Shown piece by piece: positions 36,353 to 44,357 of a stretch of DNA of 64,000 bases; the stretch's first letter is position 1, and every line of letters begins with the position of its first letter. The translations under genes and the position numbers were made by a program. The notes under the pieces are model-generated. The model saw only the letters and a list, made by a program, of their open reading frames with translations, was not told where the DNA came from and made no database searches. This stretch comes from VGSG01 sp040756375. GTDB taxonomy: Bacteria > Desulfobacterota > Desulfomonilia > Desulfomonilales > Desulfomonilaceae. Where the stretch lies: NCBI GenBank assembly GCA_040756375.1, contig JBFLZC010000012.1:62001-126000 (forward strand). The letters are read 5' to 3'.

Positions 36353-36658
36353 CTAGCGCGTCGGTACGCCGGGCACTGTCCGTTGCTGCTTGTCCTTTTC
36401 AGGAAGGCTGTCGTAGTACTTCCGGACGTAGTTATAGTAACTGTTCCAAACTTCCTGACCGCCCTGTGGAGGAGGCGGCTGCCCGGGTCTCACGGCAGGC
36501 GGCACCACATCCCGACCGGGAACGACGGTTGCGTCTTGCCCCCAAGCGAGCGGTACGAACGTCCCCGCGCTCATCACGCTGAGCACGATCACACACGCCC
36601 CGAAGAGGCGACACGCCTTTTTCCATCGCTCGATGAATATTTCGGTTCTTGGTTTCAT
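36353..36658 (-). CDS. Small secreted Pro-rich protein of unknown function
   Basis: A 101-residue protein with a basic N-terminus, a hydrophobic segment (LFGACVIVLSVMSAGTFVPL) and probable cleavage after AWG. The mature part has PPAVRPGQPPPPQGG then a Tyr-rich helix NSYYNYVRKYYDSLPEKDK. No family recognised. It lies between the giant repeat genes (opposite strand) and a barrel protein (same strand), so it may belong to the same envelope locus. Confidence 0.6.
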   Translation of the reverse strand: MKPRTEIFIERWKKACRLFGACVIVLSVMSAGTFVPLAWGQDATVVPGRDVVPPAVRPGQPPPPQGGQEVWNSYYNYVRKYYDSLPEKDKQQRTVPGVPTR

Positions 36659-36811
36659 CTGAACACCATTTCCATTTCTTTGAGACAGAATGACGCCGCG
36701 TCTCCGACCCTATAGTTTCCTCACAATCAATAGTACCGCCGGGAACAAGCTACGGCAAACTATTTCGCAGCGCCAACCGGCCACGTTGCCAGAGGCTCGT
36801 TGTTTGTACTC

Positions 36812-38509
36812 TTAGAAGTCAACGGTCATGGAAAGGTCGAGGCCGAAGACGCCATCGATAAACCTATCGGGATTCACGCCCCACGAATTCGCCTGACTGG
36901 GATTCTCCCACTGGGGAACTGACCGGTCGATGCAAGCGTAGTTGAACCATCGACCGGGCTGCCAATAGCCGACAGTTGCGTTTAGAAGCCAACTCTCCAA
37001 CAACTGCCACGAGATCCCTGCATTGACTTCCCAGCCCAGGTCGTTATCCGGGATCGAAGGTGCTGGAGCAACGAAGGTGCCTCTGTTGGCGTACTCCACT
37101 GCTCCTGTGGCGCCGGCCTCAACCACGGCAGTCGCGACCGTTGCGGCGCCTGAAATCTGAGGCCGTATGTACCCCCAGGGATAGCCATGGGAAACCCTTC
37201 TGGCAGTGAGGAAGCTCCCGTAAAGATTCAAGTTCGCCGCAACCGCGTAATCCAGCCTGGCCGCGAGTACCGAAGCATCTGCCATGTACCCGGTGCCCGA
37301 ACGGCCGAACGCGTTCACTCCGGCCCCATAGTTGGTGCTCAACAGGATGCTGTACGGCCGGAAGACCGAGATGCTTGCCCGGTCCGGGTCAAACGCGAAC
37401 ACCGTGCGATCCAACTGGTTCATAGCCGCAGGTTGTCGGTCAATAAAGATGCCGTGCCGGCGATCGGGGCCTGGGGTCAGCGCGTATAGGAACGCCACTC
37501 TGGTGGGGCCGGCTACCATCCCTAGCTCGACCATCCACCGCCATGATTCGACGAATTGTGGAGCGAACAGGCTTCCGCCACCTGCCCCGTCGAAAGCAGG
37601 AACGTTGATGAATGTTCCCGCCTGGCTTCCCTGGAACCGGTCCGTCCTGTAGTAGAAGTCCACCTCAGTAGCGAAGAAACACCGGTAGGTGTTGTATTTG
37701 AAATAGATCCATCCTTCAGAGATTCTGGTGTCTTGAGGCGCAAACCTTTCTCTGAAGAACTGAAACCGTTGTGATTCAGGTCCCTGGAAAAACTTGACGT
37801 ACCTGATCCCCAAGCCGGTCTTGACGACAGCAGCGGTATAAGCCATCCACGCTGCGCCATCAATGCCGTTGGCGCCGCTCTTATCGGAGATATTGTAGTA
37901 AGAAATCGAATCTGTGCGCCACGGATAGAAACTCACGCCCACCGTCACCGGGCCATAGTCCGAGGTCAGTACAAGCGATTCCTCACTCCGATTCGCCTGG
38001 TCGAATTGGAGGCCGGTCCCCACTGCGAATGGCTTCTTCCCGTAGAGCACCGAACCCCACGGAGTCTCTATCGTCACGGCCCATACCGTCCATTCACCCA
38101 CACCATAAGTATTCGATATGCCGGGTGCGGCCTCAGTGAGACCGGACCCGATGCGATACTGGCCGTTCAGAGTGATTGCCGGATTGACCCGAAGGAATGG
38201 GAAGAAGAGAGCCGTAGCGGAGCTTTGGGATGCGTTGGAACCCGATACCAAATTATTTACTTGTCTGCCCACCCACCCGTTCATCGACGCGAACGCGCCG
38301 GTAGGTATCCCAAACCCCCCTACGAGAAGACTGTGCTCGGCATCGCGGTTGTATAAGCCGAAGAATCCGTTGGTCCCCATCTGGCTGTACGTGAGGTAAG
38401 ACCAGACGGTGGTTCCGGAGACAGTCAGTTCGTATGCGGATGCGGTAGACAGCCCCACGATAAGGCACAAGAGAAAGACCGCGCACCCCAACCTGAACAT
38501 GAGGCGCAT
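36812..38509 (-). CDS. Outer-membrane beta-barrel (porin-like) protein
   Basis: 565 residues from the ATG at 38509, preceded by AGGAGGG; the frame continues upstream to 38635 without a signal peptide. A signal peptide (LGCAVFLLCLIVGLSTASA) is followed by alternating aromatic/glycine strands (GVSFYPWRTDSISYYNIS, YKNTYR-like turns, WRWMVELGMVAG) and a C-terminal strand ending DLSMTVDF with a terminal Phe, the usual BAM recognition signal. There are no plug or TonB motifs. It looks like a large porin of the kind common in Desulfobacterota; substrate unknown. Confidence 0.75.
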   Translation of the reverse strand: MRLMFRLGCAVFLLCLIVGLSTASAYELTVSGTTVWSYLTYSQMGTNGFFGLYNRDAEHSLLVGGFGIPTGAFASMNGWVGRQVNNLVSGSNASQSSATALFFPFLRVNPAITLNGQYRIGSGLTEAAPGISNTYGVGEWTVWAVTIETPWGSVLYGKKPFAVGTGLQFDQANRSEESLVLTSDYGPVTVGVSFYPWRTDSISYYNISDKSGANGIDGAAWMAYTAAVVKTGLGIRYVKFFQGPESQRFQFFRERFAPQDTRISEGWIYFKYNTYRCFFATEVDFYYRTDRFQGSQAGTFINVPAFDGAGGGSLFAPQFVESWRWMVELGMVAGPTRVAFLYALTPGPDRRHGIFIDRQPAAMNQLDRTVFAFDPDRASISVFRPYSILLSTNYGAGVNAFGRSGTGYMADASVLAARLDYAVAANLNLYGSFLTARRVSHGYPWGYIRPQISGAATVATAVVEAGATGAVEYANRGTFVAPAPSIPDNDLGWEVNAGISWQLLESWLLNATVGYWQPGRWFNYACIDRSVPQWENPSQANSWGVNPDRFIDGVFGLDLSMTVDF

Positions 38510-38939
38510 AGCACCCTCCTGAACGCCGAGAACCTTGGGCACAAGATTCGCCTCTGCTCTCCCTTCACGCGCGTTCCAGCAGCCCGAGCCAAACGCATCG
38601 CGCATGAGCCCTGCACAGTCCCCGGCACATTTCAAACCTGTTAATCCAATTACACCGGAAGATTACTATGGCTCTGGAACCTTTGTCAATTGCAAAGTAC
38701 AAGCGGATATTGGCTTTCTCACTTGCAGATTGGAGTGATTCGCTTCCCGACGCGCTAGTCCCAGGCTTCTTACATTCTGGCACGCCCTCAAAACGACTTA
38801 CGCCTTCTTGCCGCATCACATATAATATGATTATTTGAGCGACCGAAATCGCAATCGAAGGGTGCCGACTTCAGTGGCTTTTGGAAGCCCCCAACGTCCG
38901 TTGCCGCATATTATACCGATGCACGCGAAGGAGCCCAAC
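38510..38939. other. Gene-free divergent promoter region
   Basis: This 430-base stretch lies between the divergent barrel gene and the ankyrin gene. Short frames on both strands show no family resemblance. The segment at 38815-38832 is AT-rich (CACATATAATATGATTAT) and may contain the -10 region for the ankyrin gene. I see no repeat or RNA gene. Confidence 0.5.
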
Positions 38940-40103
38940 ATGAGAAAGAAACTTTTCTGGTCGGCCATATTCGTGATTCTTCTGCCTGCTGTAATTGTGA
39001 ACGCGTCGGCGGCGCAAAACCAAGAGGGAGCTCTCCTGTCAGCGGCTAAAGCGGGTGACACAGCCAAGGTCAAGGACGCCCTGGACAAGGGAGCGAGCCC
39101 TAACACCGCGACCAAGGAAGGAGTGACCCCCCTCATGGAGGCAGCTTCCGGTGGGCACGTCGATGCGGTGCGGCTTTTGCTCGTAAGAGGCGCGGATGTG
39201 AATGCCGTTGACAAACAGGGGAGATCACCCATCACATTAGCCGCGGAGAAAGGACACGCAGAGGTCATTCTCGCGTTGACCGAGTTTCTTTCGGTTCCGC
39301 CACCCCCACAGCCTGTTACTGCGGATCAGCCTGGGACGGGGCTCATGGTGGACACTGAATTGGTGACTGCCGTTTCGGAGGGCGATCTGGGCAAAGTTCA
39401 AGAGTTGCTGTCTGCGGGAGCGTCCGTTGAAGCTCGTGATGATTCGGTTTCTGCCACCTGTCTCATCTGGGCGTGCATGCGCGGACATCAACCAATCGTT
39501 GAGCTGCTCCTGGAGAGTGGAGCGGACGTCAACGCAAAGGATAAGGACGGGCGAACTCCTCTCATGTGGGCCGCGAATCAGGGAGGCCCGAACGGGGTCG
39601 AAAGACTGCTTGCGCGGGGAGCCGACGTAAATATCGCAGATAATGACGGGTTCACTGCGATTCTTGCTGCGTCGATCCAAGGGCATGGGCCGATTGTTGA
39701 ACTACTCAAGAAGGCCGGCGCAGCGGAAAGCTGGGGAGAAGGCGTTGTCCAAAGCGTAGACAAGAGGGCAAAATGCCTCAAGATAGCCAACGGCCCGTCC
39801 AACTCGTACGATCAGGTAGGTTGCTTGAAACCGGGAGAAAAGGTCGAGTTCACTGGAATTTGGGCGAAGAATAATTGGGCTGCAATCGCTCAGCCAGTGG
39901 AAGGGTGGGTCGATACTTCCAAGTTGAAAGTGGAAGGCCCCGCGCCGAAGAAAGAAGTGATTCAACCAACAGAACCGGTGCGTCCCGCCAGATCCGAACC
40001 CGAGGCCAAGCCTCGGGTGACCGAGCGCCCTGCGCCGGAACCCGCCGAAGCTCCAACTGAACAACCGGAAATGAGAGCACGGCCTGGGCAGGCTACGAGG
40101 TAG
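38940..40103 (+). CDS. Exported ankyrin-repeat protein with SH3-like C-terminal domain
   Basis: 387 residues from the ATG at 38940. A signal peptide (FWSAIFVILLPAVIVNASA) is followed by about seven ankyrin repeats in two blocks (about 28-120 and 140-265), with canonical motifs such as GVTPLMEAASGGHVDAVRLL and GRTPLMWAANQGG. Residues about 270-340 form an SH3-like domain (LKPGEKVEFTGIWAKNNWAA), and the end is a Pro/Glu-rich tail. Ankyrin repeats bind protein partners and bacterial SH3 domains often bind cell wall, so a periplasmic scaffold is plausible. Confidence 0.85.
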   Translation: MRKKLFWSAIFVILLPAVIVNASAAQNQEGALLSAAKAGDTAKVKDALDKGASPNTATKEGVTPLMEAASGGHVDAVRLLLVRGADVNAVDKQGRSPITLAAEKGHAEVILALTEFLSVPPPPQPVTADQPGTGLMVDTELVTAVSEGDLGKVQELLSAGASVEARDDSVSATCLIWACMRGHQPIVELLLESGADVNAKDKDGRTPLMWAANQGGPNGVERLLARGADVNIADNDGFTAILAASIQGHGPIVELLKKAGAAESWGEGVVQSVDKRAKCLKIANGPSNSYDQVGCLKPGEKVEFTGIWAKNNWAAIAQPVEGWVDTSKLKVEGPAPKKEVIQPTEPVRPARSEPEAKPRVTERPAPEPAEAPTEQPEMRARPGQATR

Positions 40104-40168
40104 TTTTCCATTGCCGGGGTAAAAGAGAAATCACTATTGGCTCCGGGTATGCCCGCGGTCGCAGAGTT

Positions 40169-40348
40169 CTATTTCCGCTTCGCAATGATCTTGAGGAGCG
40201 CGATGACCTCCTCCGGATCGACTCGTTTCATGTGGTTGGGCTCAACATAGGCCATACGAATAGTTCGATCTTTGTCGATCACGTAGGTCGCGGGAACAGG
40301 AAGCTCCCAAGTATCATCGCCGTTCAATTCCGGTATTCGGTGGCCGAT
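40169..40348 (-). pseudogene. Peroxiredoxin (AhpC/TSA) C-terminal remnant
   Basis: On the minus strand 59 codons follow an in-frame TGA (40349-40351) and run to a TAG. They read IPELNGDDTWELPVPATYVI then DKDRTIRMAYVEPNHMKRVD. This matches the C-terminal third of the AhpC/TSA-like peroxiredoxin family, including the PATYVIDKDxTIR block. The thioredoxin-fold N-terminus with the peroxidatic Cys is absent, and there is no start codon with a ribosome site. It is a decayed gene fragment next to the GntR gene promoter. Confidence 0.7.
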
Positions 40349-40359
40349 TCATTTTTTCG

Positions 40360-40388
40360 TTGACAGTTCTTCTGCATATTGTATACAG
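40360..40388 (+). promoter_or_regulatory. Promoter with GntR-type operator ahead of the TRAP operon
   Basis: TTGACA (40360-40365) and TATACA (40382-40387) are 16 bases apart, a strong sigma-70 promoter. The -10 box lies inside the palindrome TGTATACA (40380-40387), in the longer context TTGTATACAG. FCD-type GntR regulators commonly bind sites with a GT-xx-AC core such as TTGTATACAA. Autorepression by the GntR protein encoded next is therefore likely. Confidence 0.6.
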
Positions 40389-40480
40389 CATACCTGCAAA
40401 TCGCATTTACCATCGTACCAGGAATTTGCTAAACACCCACGGCCGTCCCGTAACCCTCTCACAAAGCGACGGACGCAGCC

Positions 40481-41239
40481 ATGAGGCACCCCTCAAAAAT
40501 CCCTGCCAGACCTCTCTCCCAGGAAGTGGCGCAGCGAATCCGCGACATGATCCGAAAAGGGCTCGTGAAAAAAGGGGACCGGATCATCGAGAAAGAATTC
40601 TGCCAGTCTATGGGAATAAGTCGCACTCCGCTGCGGGAAGCGCTTCGCATCCTCAGCTCGGAAGGGCTCATTGATCTTGTCCCCAACAAGGGGGCGTACG
40701 TGGCCCAGCCATCCTTGAGAGAAATCAGAGAGCTTTTCGAGGTAATGAGCATCCTGGAAGGCACGTGCGCTCGCGTGGTCGCGGAGAAAATGACGGATGG
40801 CGATTTGGCGAAGATAGAGAAACTACACGCGCAACTGGAAAAGCACTTTGAGGAGAAGGAACCGGAGAAGTACCTCAAGGTGAACCAGCGTTACCACATA
40901 CTGCTTCAAGAGTTGACCGGCAACCGGGTCCTCAATGAAGTGGTCAACGGGCTGAGGGACAAGATCCTGCTCTACCGTTACCGCCAGCTTTATCAGCCCG
41001 ACCGCTTCCAGGCTTCCATGAACGAACATCGGGCTCTCATGGAGGCATTCCGGAAGAAGGACCCAGCTACGGCCGAAAGCATCATGAAAAGACATCTTAT
41101 GAATCAGTGCGAGGCATTGAGAGCTCTGTATGCCGGAGTAAGAAGAGAGCAAGAAGAAGCGAGGCGGCGGGAAGATACATCTGATCTCAAGACCATCAAT
41201 AGGAAAGGGGAGCGACGATGGAAAGAGCAGTCAAAGTAA
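40481..41239 (+). CDS. GntR-family transcriptional regulator (FCD/FadR subfamily)
   Basis: A 252-residue protein. The N-terminal winged helix (LSQEVAQRIRDMIRKGLVKK to GAYVAQPS, residues 12-75) has the GntR recognition helix FCQSMGISRTPLREALRILS. A C-terminal all-helical FCD domain (about 80-220) has RYHILLQELTGN and MNEHRALMEAF, giving the Asp/His metal and ligand sites seen in FCD proteins. It probably senses the carboxylate carried by the TRAP transporter. It overlaps dctP by 22 bases. Residues past 220 are a Lys/Arg/Glu-rich tail. Confidence 0.92.
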   Translation: MRHPSKIPARPLSQEVAQRIRDMIRKGLVKKGDRIIEKEFCQSMGISRTPLREALRILSSEGLIDLVPNKGAYVAQPSLREIRELFEVMSILEGTCARVVAEKMTDGDLAKIEKLHAQLEKHFEEKEPEKYLKVNQRYHILLQELTGNRVLNEVVNGLRDKILLYRYRQLYQPDRFQASMNEHRALMEAFRKKDPATAESIMKRHLMNQCEALRALYAGVRREQEEARRREDTSDLKTINRKGERRWKEQSK

Positions 41240-42255
41240 TCTTCGTTTGCGCTTTGTTGTCGGGCCTCATCATGCTTTCAAGCCAGGCCTTCGGCCAGGC
41301 TAAACCCGGAGTGCCCACCGTGCTCAAGATCTCGCACCAATGGCCGGGAGGCACTCTGGAGAAGGGCGATTTTAGGGACCGGCTCTGTAGGATCTTCGCC
41401 AAAAAGGTGGAGGAGAAGACCGCAGGCGCCATCAAGTTTGAGATCCACCCTGCGTCGGTGCTCTTCAAGCCGGTGCCCCAGTACGACGCCATGCTCAAAG
41501 GGGCTCTGGACATGAGCGTCTATCCTCTGGACTATGCCGCAGGAAAGGTTCCGCAGTTTTCTATCACGCTTATGCCATGTATCGTGAATGATCACCAGCA
41601 TGCCATGCGGTGGAAGGATGCCCCCATCGGTAAGGCGATTGAGAAGATCTGCGAAGACAACGGGATCAAAATCATTGCCTGGGGCTGGTGCGGCGGCGGG
41701 ATAGCCAGCAAGGCAAAACCTATCAAATTGCCTGTAGATTTGAAAGGCATGAAGCTCAGAGCAGCAGGCAAGATGTTTGAAACCATGCTTCATCAGGGCG
41801 CGGGGGCTGCCATCACCAGTATGCCTTCCTCGGAGATCTACTTCGCGCTGCAGACAGGGGTCCTGGATGTGTGCCTGACTTCTTCGTCCTCTTTCGAGTC
41901 CTATCGCCTCTACGAGCAGGTCAAATTCTACACTTCCCCTAAGCGAACGACCATCTGGTACATGCTGGAGCCCTTGGTTATCAGCATGGTCACATGGAAG
42001 AAGCTTTCCCCGGACCACCAGAAGATCTTCATGGATGTGGGAAAAGAGATCGAGGCCTTCGCCCTGGAAGAAGCCATCAAAGACGACACTGAGGTCACCA
42101 AGGTGTTCCAGGAAAAAGGGGTCCAGGTTTACGATATGACGCCGGATGACTTCAAGGTGTGGCTGGAAGTCTCCAAGAACACGGCCTGGAAAGCCTTTGC
42201 CGAAAAGGTCAAGGGAGGCAAAGAACTTCTCGACATGGCCCAGGCTGCAAAATAG
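41218..42255 (+). CDS. dctP: TRAP transporter substrate-binding protein DctP
   Basis: A 345-residue periplasmic receptor with a signal peptide (VIFVCALLSGLIMLSSQAFG). LKGMKLRAAGKMFETMLHQG contains the conserved Arg that salt-bridges the substrate carboxylate in DctP proteins, and SSEIYFALQTGVLD is the second family block. It captures a carboxylic acid and hands it to DctQM. Its gene overlaps the GntR gene and precedes the permease genes. Confidence 0.92.
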   Translation: MERAVKVIFVCALLSGLIMLSSQAFGQAKPGVPTVLKISHQWPGGTLEKGDFRDRLCRIFAKKVEEKTAGAIKFEIHPASVLFKPVPQYDAMLKGALDMSVYPLDYAAGKVPQFSITLMPCIVNDHQHAMRWKDAPIGKAIEKICEDNGIKIIAWGWCGGGIASKAKPIKLPVDLKGMKLRAAGKMFETMLHQGAGAAITSMPSSEIYFALQTGVLDVCLTSSSSFESYRLYEQVKFYTSPKRTTIWYMLEPLVISMVTWKKLSPDHQKIFMDVGKEIEAFALEEAIKDDTEVTKVFQEKGVQVYDMTPDDFKVWLEVSKNTAWKAFAEKVKGGKELLDMAQAAK

Positions 42256-42271
42256 AGGGTTGGATTGAGGT

Positions 42272-42297
42272 GGAGATCTGCTTCCGCAGAGGTCTCC
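42272..42297 (+). promoter_or_regulatory. Hairpin between dctP and dctQ
   Basis: GGAGATCTGC and GCAGA-GG-TCTCC form a 10-bp stem with a two-base bulge and loop TTCC. It lies in the 94-base gap after dctP. Such hairpins often stabilise the receptor message and lower permease expression; this role is inference. Confidence 0.35.
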
Positions 42298-42349
42298 GCC
42301 CGCGGCTAATTAATTATCCTCACAGGAAGCTCTTTTCACAGGGGGAAAG

Positions 42350-42862
42350 ATGAGTCACCCGTTGATTCGGTTGTCGAAAGCGGTGGAGACCTTCAACAGG
42401 GTCATGTACTGGCTGAGCGCCGGGGCCATTGTGCTCTCCTCCTTAATCCTCACGTATGAAGTGGTCATGCGCTACCTGCTGCAAATCCCCACCATCTGGG
42501 AGATCGAGTCCGCCATTTACCTGGGGGTTCTGGCCACTTTCATGGGAGCCGCTTATGGGCTCAAGGACGGCGCCCACATCAACATCGATCTTGTTGTACG
42601 AGCCTTACCCTCCGGCGCGCAGCGCATCCTGGAAAAGATCACCTCCTCTTTTGCTTTGCTTTTCTGCGCCTACGTGGCCTTCAAGGGATGGGAGTTGTTC
42701 TGGGAGGCCTATTCAAAGGGCTGGAGGTCCGAATCCATGTGGGGTCCGCCTCTTGCGGTTCCTTATCTATTTCTGCCCCTGGGGATGAGTCTCCTGTCGC
42801 TCCAGCTCCTCATCCAGATATTCGAGCTGGGAACTACGGGAGAAGAGCCCGGGAACGAATGA
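42350..42862 (+). CDS. dctQ: TRAP transporter small permease DctQ
   Basis: A 170-residue protein with four membrane helices (about residues 20-42, 53-75, 90-112, 130-155). TIWEIESAIYLGVLATFMGA and GLKDGAHINIDLVVRALP are DctQ signatures. The ribosome site GGGGGAAAG precedes the ATG. Confidence 0.9.
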   Translation: MSHPLIRLSKAVETFNRVMYWLSAGAIVLSSLILTYEVVMRYLLQIPTIWEIESAIYLGVLATFMGAAYGLKDGAHINIDLVVRALPSGAQRILEKITSSFALLFCAYVAFKGWELFWEAYSKGWRSESMWGPPLAVPYLFLPLGMSLLSLQLLIQIFELGTTGEEPGNE

Positions 42863-42919
42863 GAAACTTTCGACCGCAACCTTTTATCGGCTGAGCCCTC
42901 TTGCAAGGAGCAAGAATCT

Positions 42920-44269
42920 ATGGATCCCAACATCCTAGGTCTGATCGTCATCGGTGTTTTGTTTCTGGCTCTCTTCAGCGGCATGCCCATCGCCTTCGGC
43001 CTTGGGGTCCCTTCCATTGTCTTCATGTACCTTTTCTTGGATTCGGCCCAGTTCGACATGACGGCACTGATCATGTTTGATGGGGTGAATGACTTTGGGC
43101 TTCTGGCCATTCCCCTCTTCATCTTTATGGGCGCCATCGTTGCCGTGACCCCCACCGGATCGGATTTATATGAGGGTATCCATCGGTGGGTCTACAAACT
43201 GCCCGGTGGGCTGGCTATGAGCAATGTGCTGGCCTGCGGGCTTTTCTCGGCTCTGTGCGGATCCAGCCCGGCCACGGCAGCGGCTATCGGGACCATGGGG
43301 ATTCCTGAGATGCAAAAACGCGGCTACCCTGACTCCTTGGCTGCCGGGTCTATCGTCGGAGGCGGAGCGCTGGGCAATCTTATCCCCCCCGGTGTGGTTC
43401 CCATTGTCTACGGGCTAGCCACCCAGACCTCCATTGGGAAGCTCTTCATCGGGAGCGTCATTCCCGGGATCATTGTGACCGTTCTCATGTGCGTGTGGGT
43501 GGCGATATATTCTTGGTGGGCCAGGAGACAGATGGGCCTCGTCCACGCAGACACAGGCCGGGAATCGGGCAGGGAGTTCTACGGGAAAATCACTTACAGT
43601 CTTCGAGAGCGGCTTCAGGGGATCCTGAAAGTGGCCCCCTTCATGATCCTGGTCGTCTTCCTTCTCATCGTTCTTTATGGGGGATACGCCACGCCCAGCG
43701 AGGCCGCCGGAGTTTCTTCCATCGCGACTCTCGTCATGGCCGTGGCTATCTATCGGTTGTTCTCTTTCGACGATTACCGAAGAATCCTGGAGATGACCGT
43801 TCGAGAAAGCACGATGATCATGCTCATCATCGCCACCTCCTTCCTTTTCACCACGCTCCTGACCAAGCTCTACATCACCCAGGCCATCACCCAGTCCCTT
43901 GTGGCCCTCGAGTTTTCAAAGCTCGGGCTGATGATCATGATCAATATCTTTCTTCTCGTTTTAGGTTGCCTCCTGCCCCCAGTGGCTATTGTGCTCATCG
44001 CTTGCCCCATCTTGCACCCCGTGATCGTAGCCTACGGATTCGATCCGGTCTGGTTCGGCATCATCATCACCATCAACATGGAGGTGGGGATGATCACCCC
44101 GCCCTTTGGACTGAACCTCTTCATTGTCAAAGGAATCGCCCCCGACATCCCGCTGGAAAGGGTTCTCTTCGGATCTCTCCCTTTTGCGATCTGTCTGATC
44201 ATGGGGATTGTCCTTTGCTACATTTGGCCGGAACTGGTTCTGTGGCTGCCAAATCAGATGATCAGGTAA
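42920..44269 (+). CDS. dctM: TRAP transporter large permease DctM
   Basis: A 449-residue membrane protein of usual length with many helices. Family blocks visible: LFSGMPIAFGLGVPSIVFMY, LFSALCGSSPATAAAIGTMG, LGNLIPPGVVPIVYGLATQT and MEVGMITPPFGLNLFIVKGI. It uses the sodium gradient to move substrate delivered by DctP. Confidence 0.95.
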   Translation: MDPNILGLIVIGVLFLALFSGMPIAFGLGVPSIVFMYLFLDSAQFDMTALIMFDGVNDFGLLAIPLFIFMGAIVAVTPTGSDLYEGIHRWVYKLPGGLAMSNVLACGLFSALCGSSPATAAAIGTMGIPEMQKRGYPDSLAAGSIVGGGALGNLIPPGVVPIVYGLATQTSIGKLFIGSVIPGIIVTVLMCVWVAIYSWWARRQMGLVHADTGRESGREFYGKITYSLRERLQGILKVAPFMILVVFLLIVLYGGYATPSEAAGVSSIATLVMAVAIYRLFSFDDYRRILEMTVRESTMIMLIIATSFLFTTLLTKLYITQAITQSLVALEFSKLGLMIMINIFLLVLGCLLPPVAIVLIACPILHPVIVAYGFDPVWFGIIITINMEVGMITPPFGLNLFIVKGIAPDIPLERVLFGSLPFAICLIMGIVLCYIWPELVLWLPNQMIR

Positions 44270-44357
44270 AGGGCTTTATGATTTCGCTGCCGGAGGCATC
44301 TGGTAGGGTCTTGTGTCAGAAGGGGAATCATGGTTGTTACAGGCAGCGGAGGAATCT

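Noticed and set aside
38565..38819. 84-codon minus-strand frame upstream of the barrel gene
   Set aside because: No ribosome site, no signal peptide and no family resemblance; it lies in the probable divergent promoter region.
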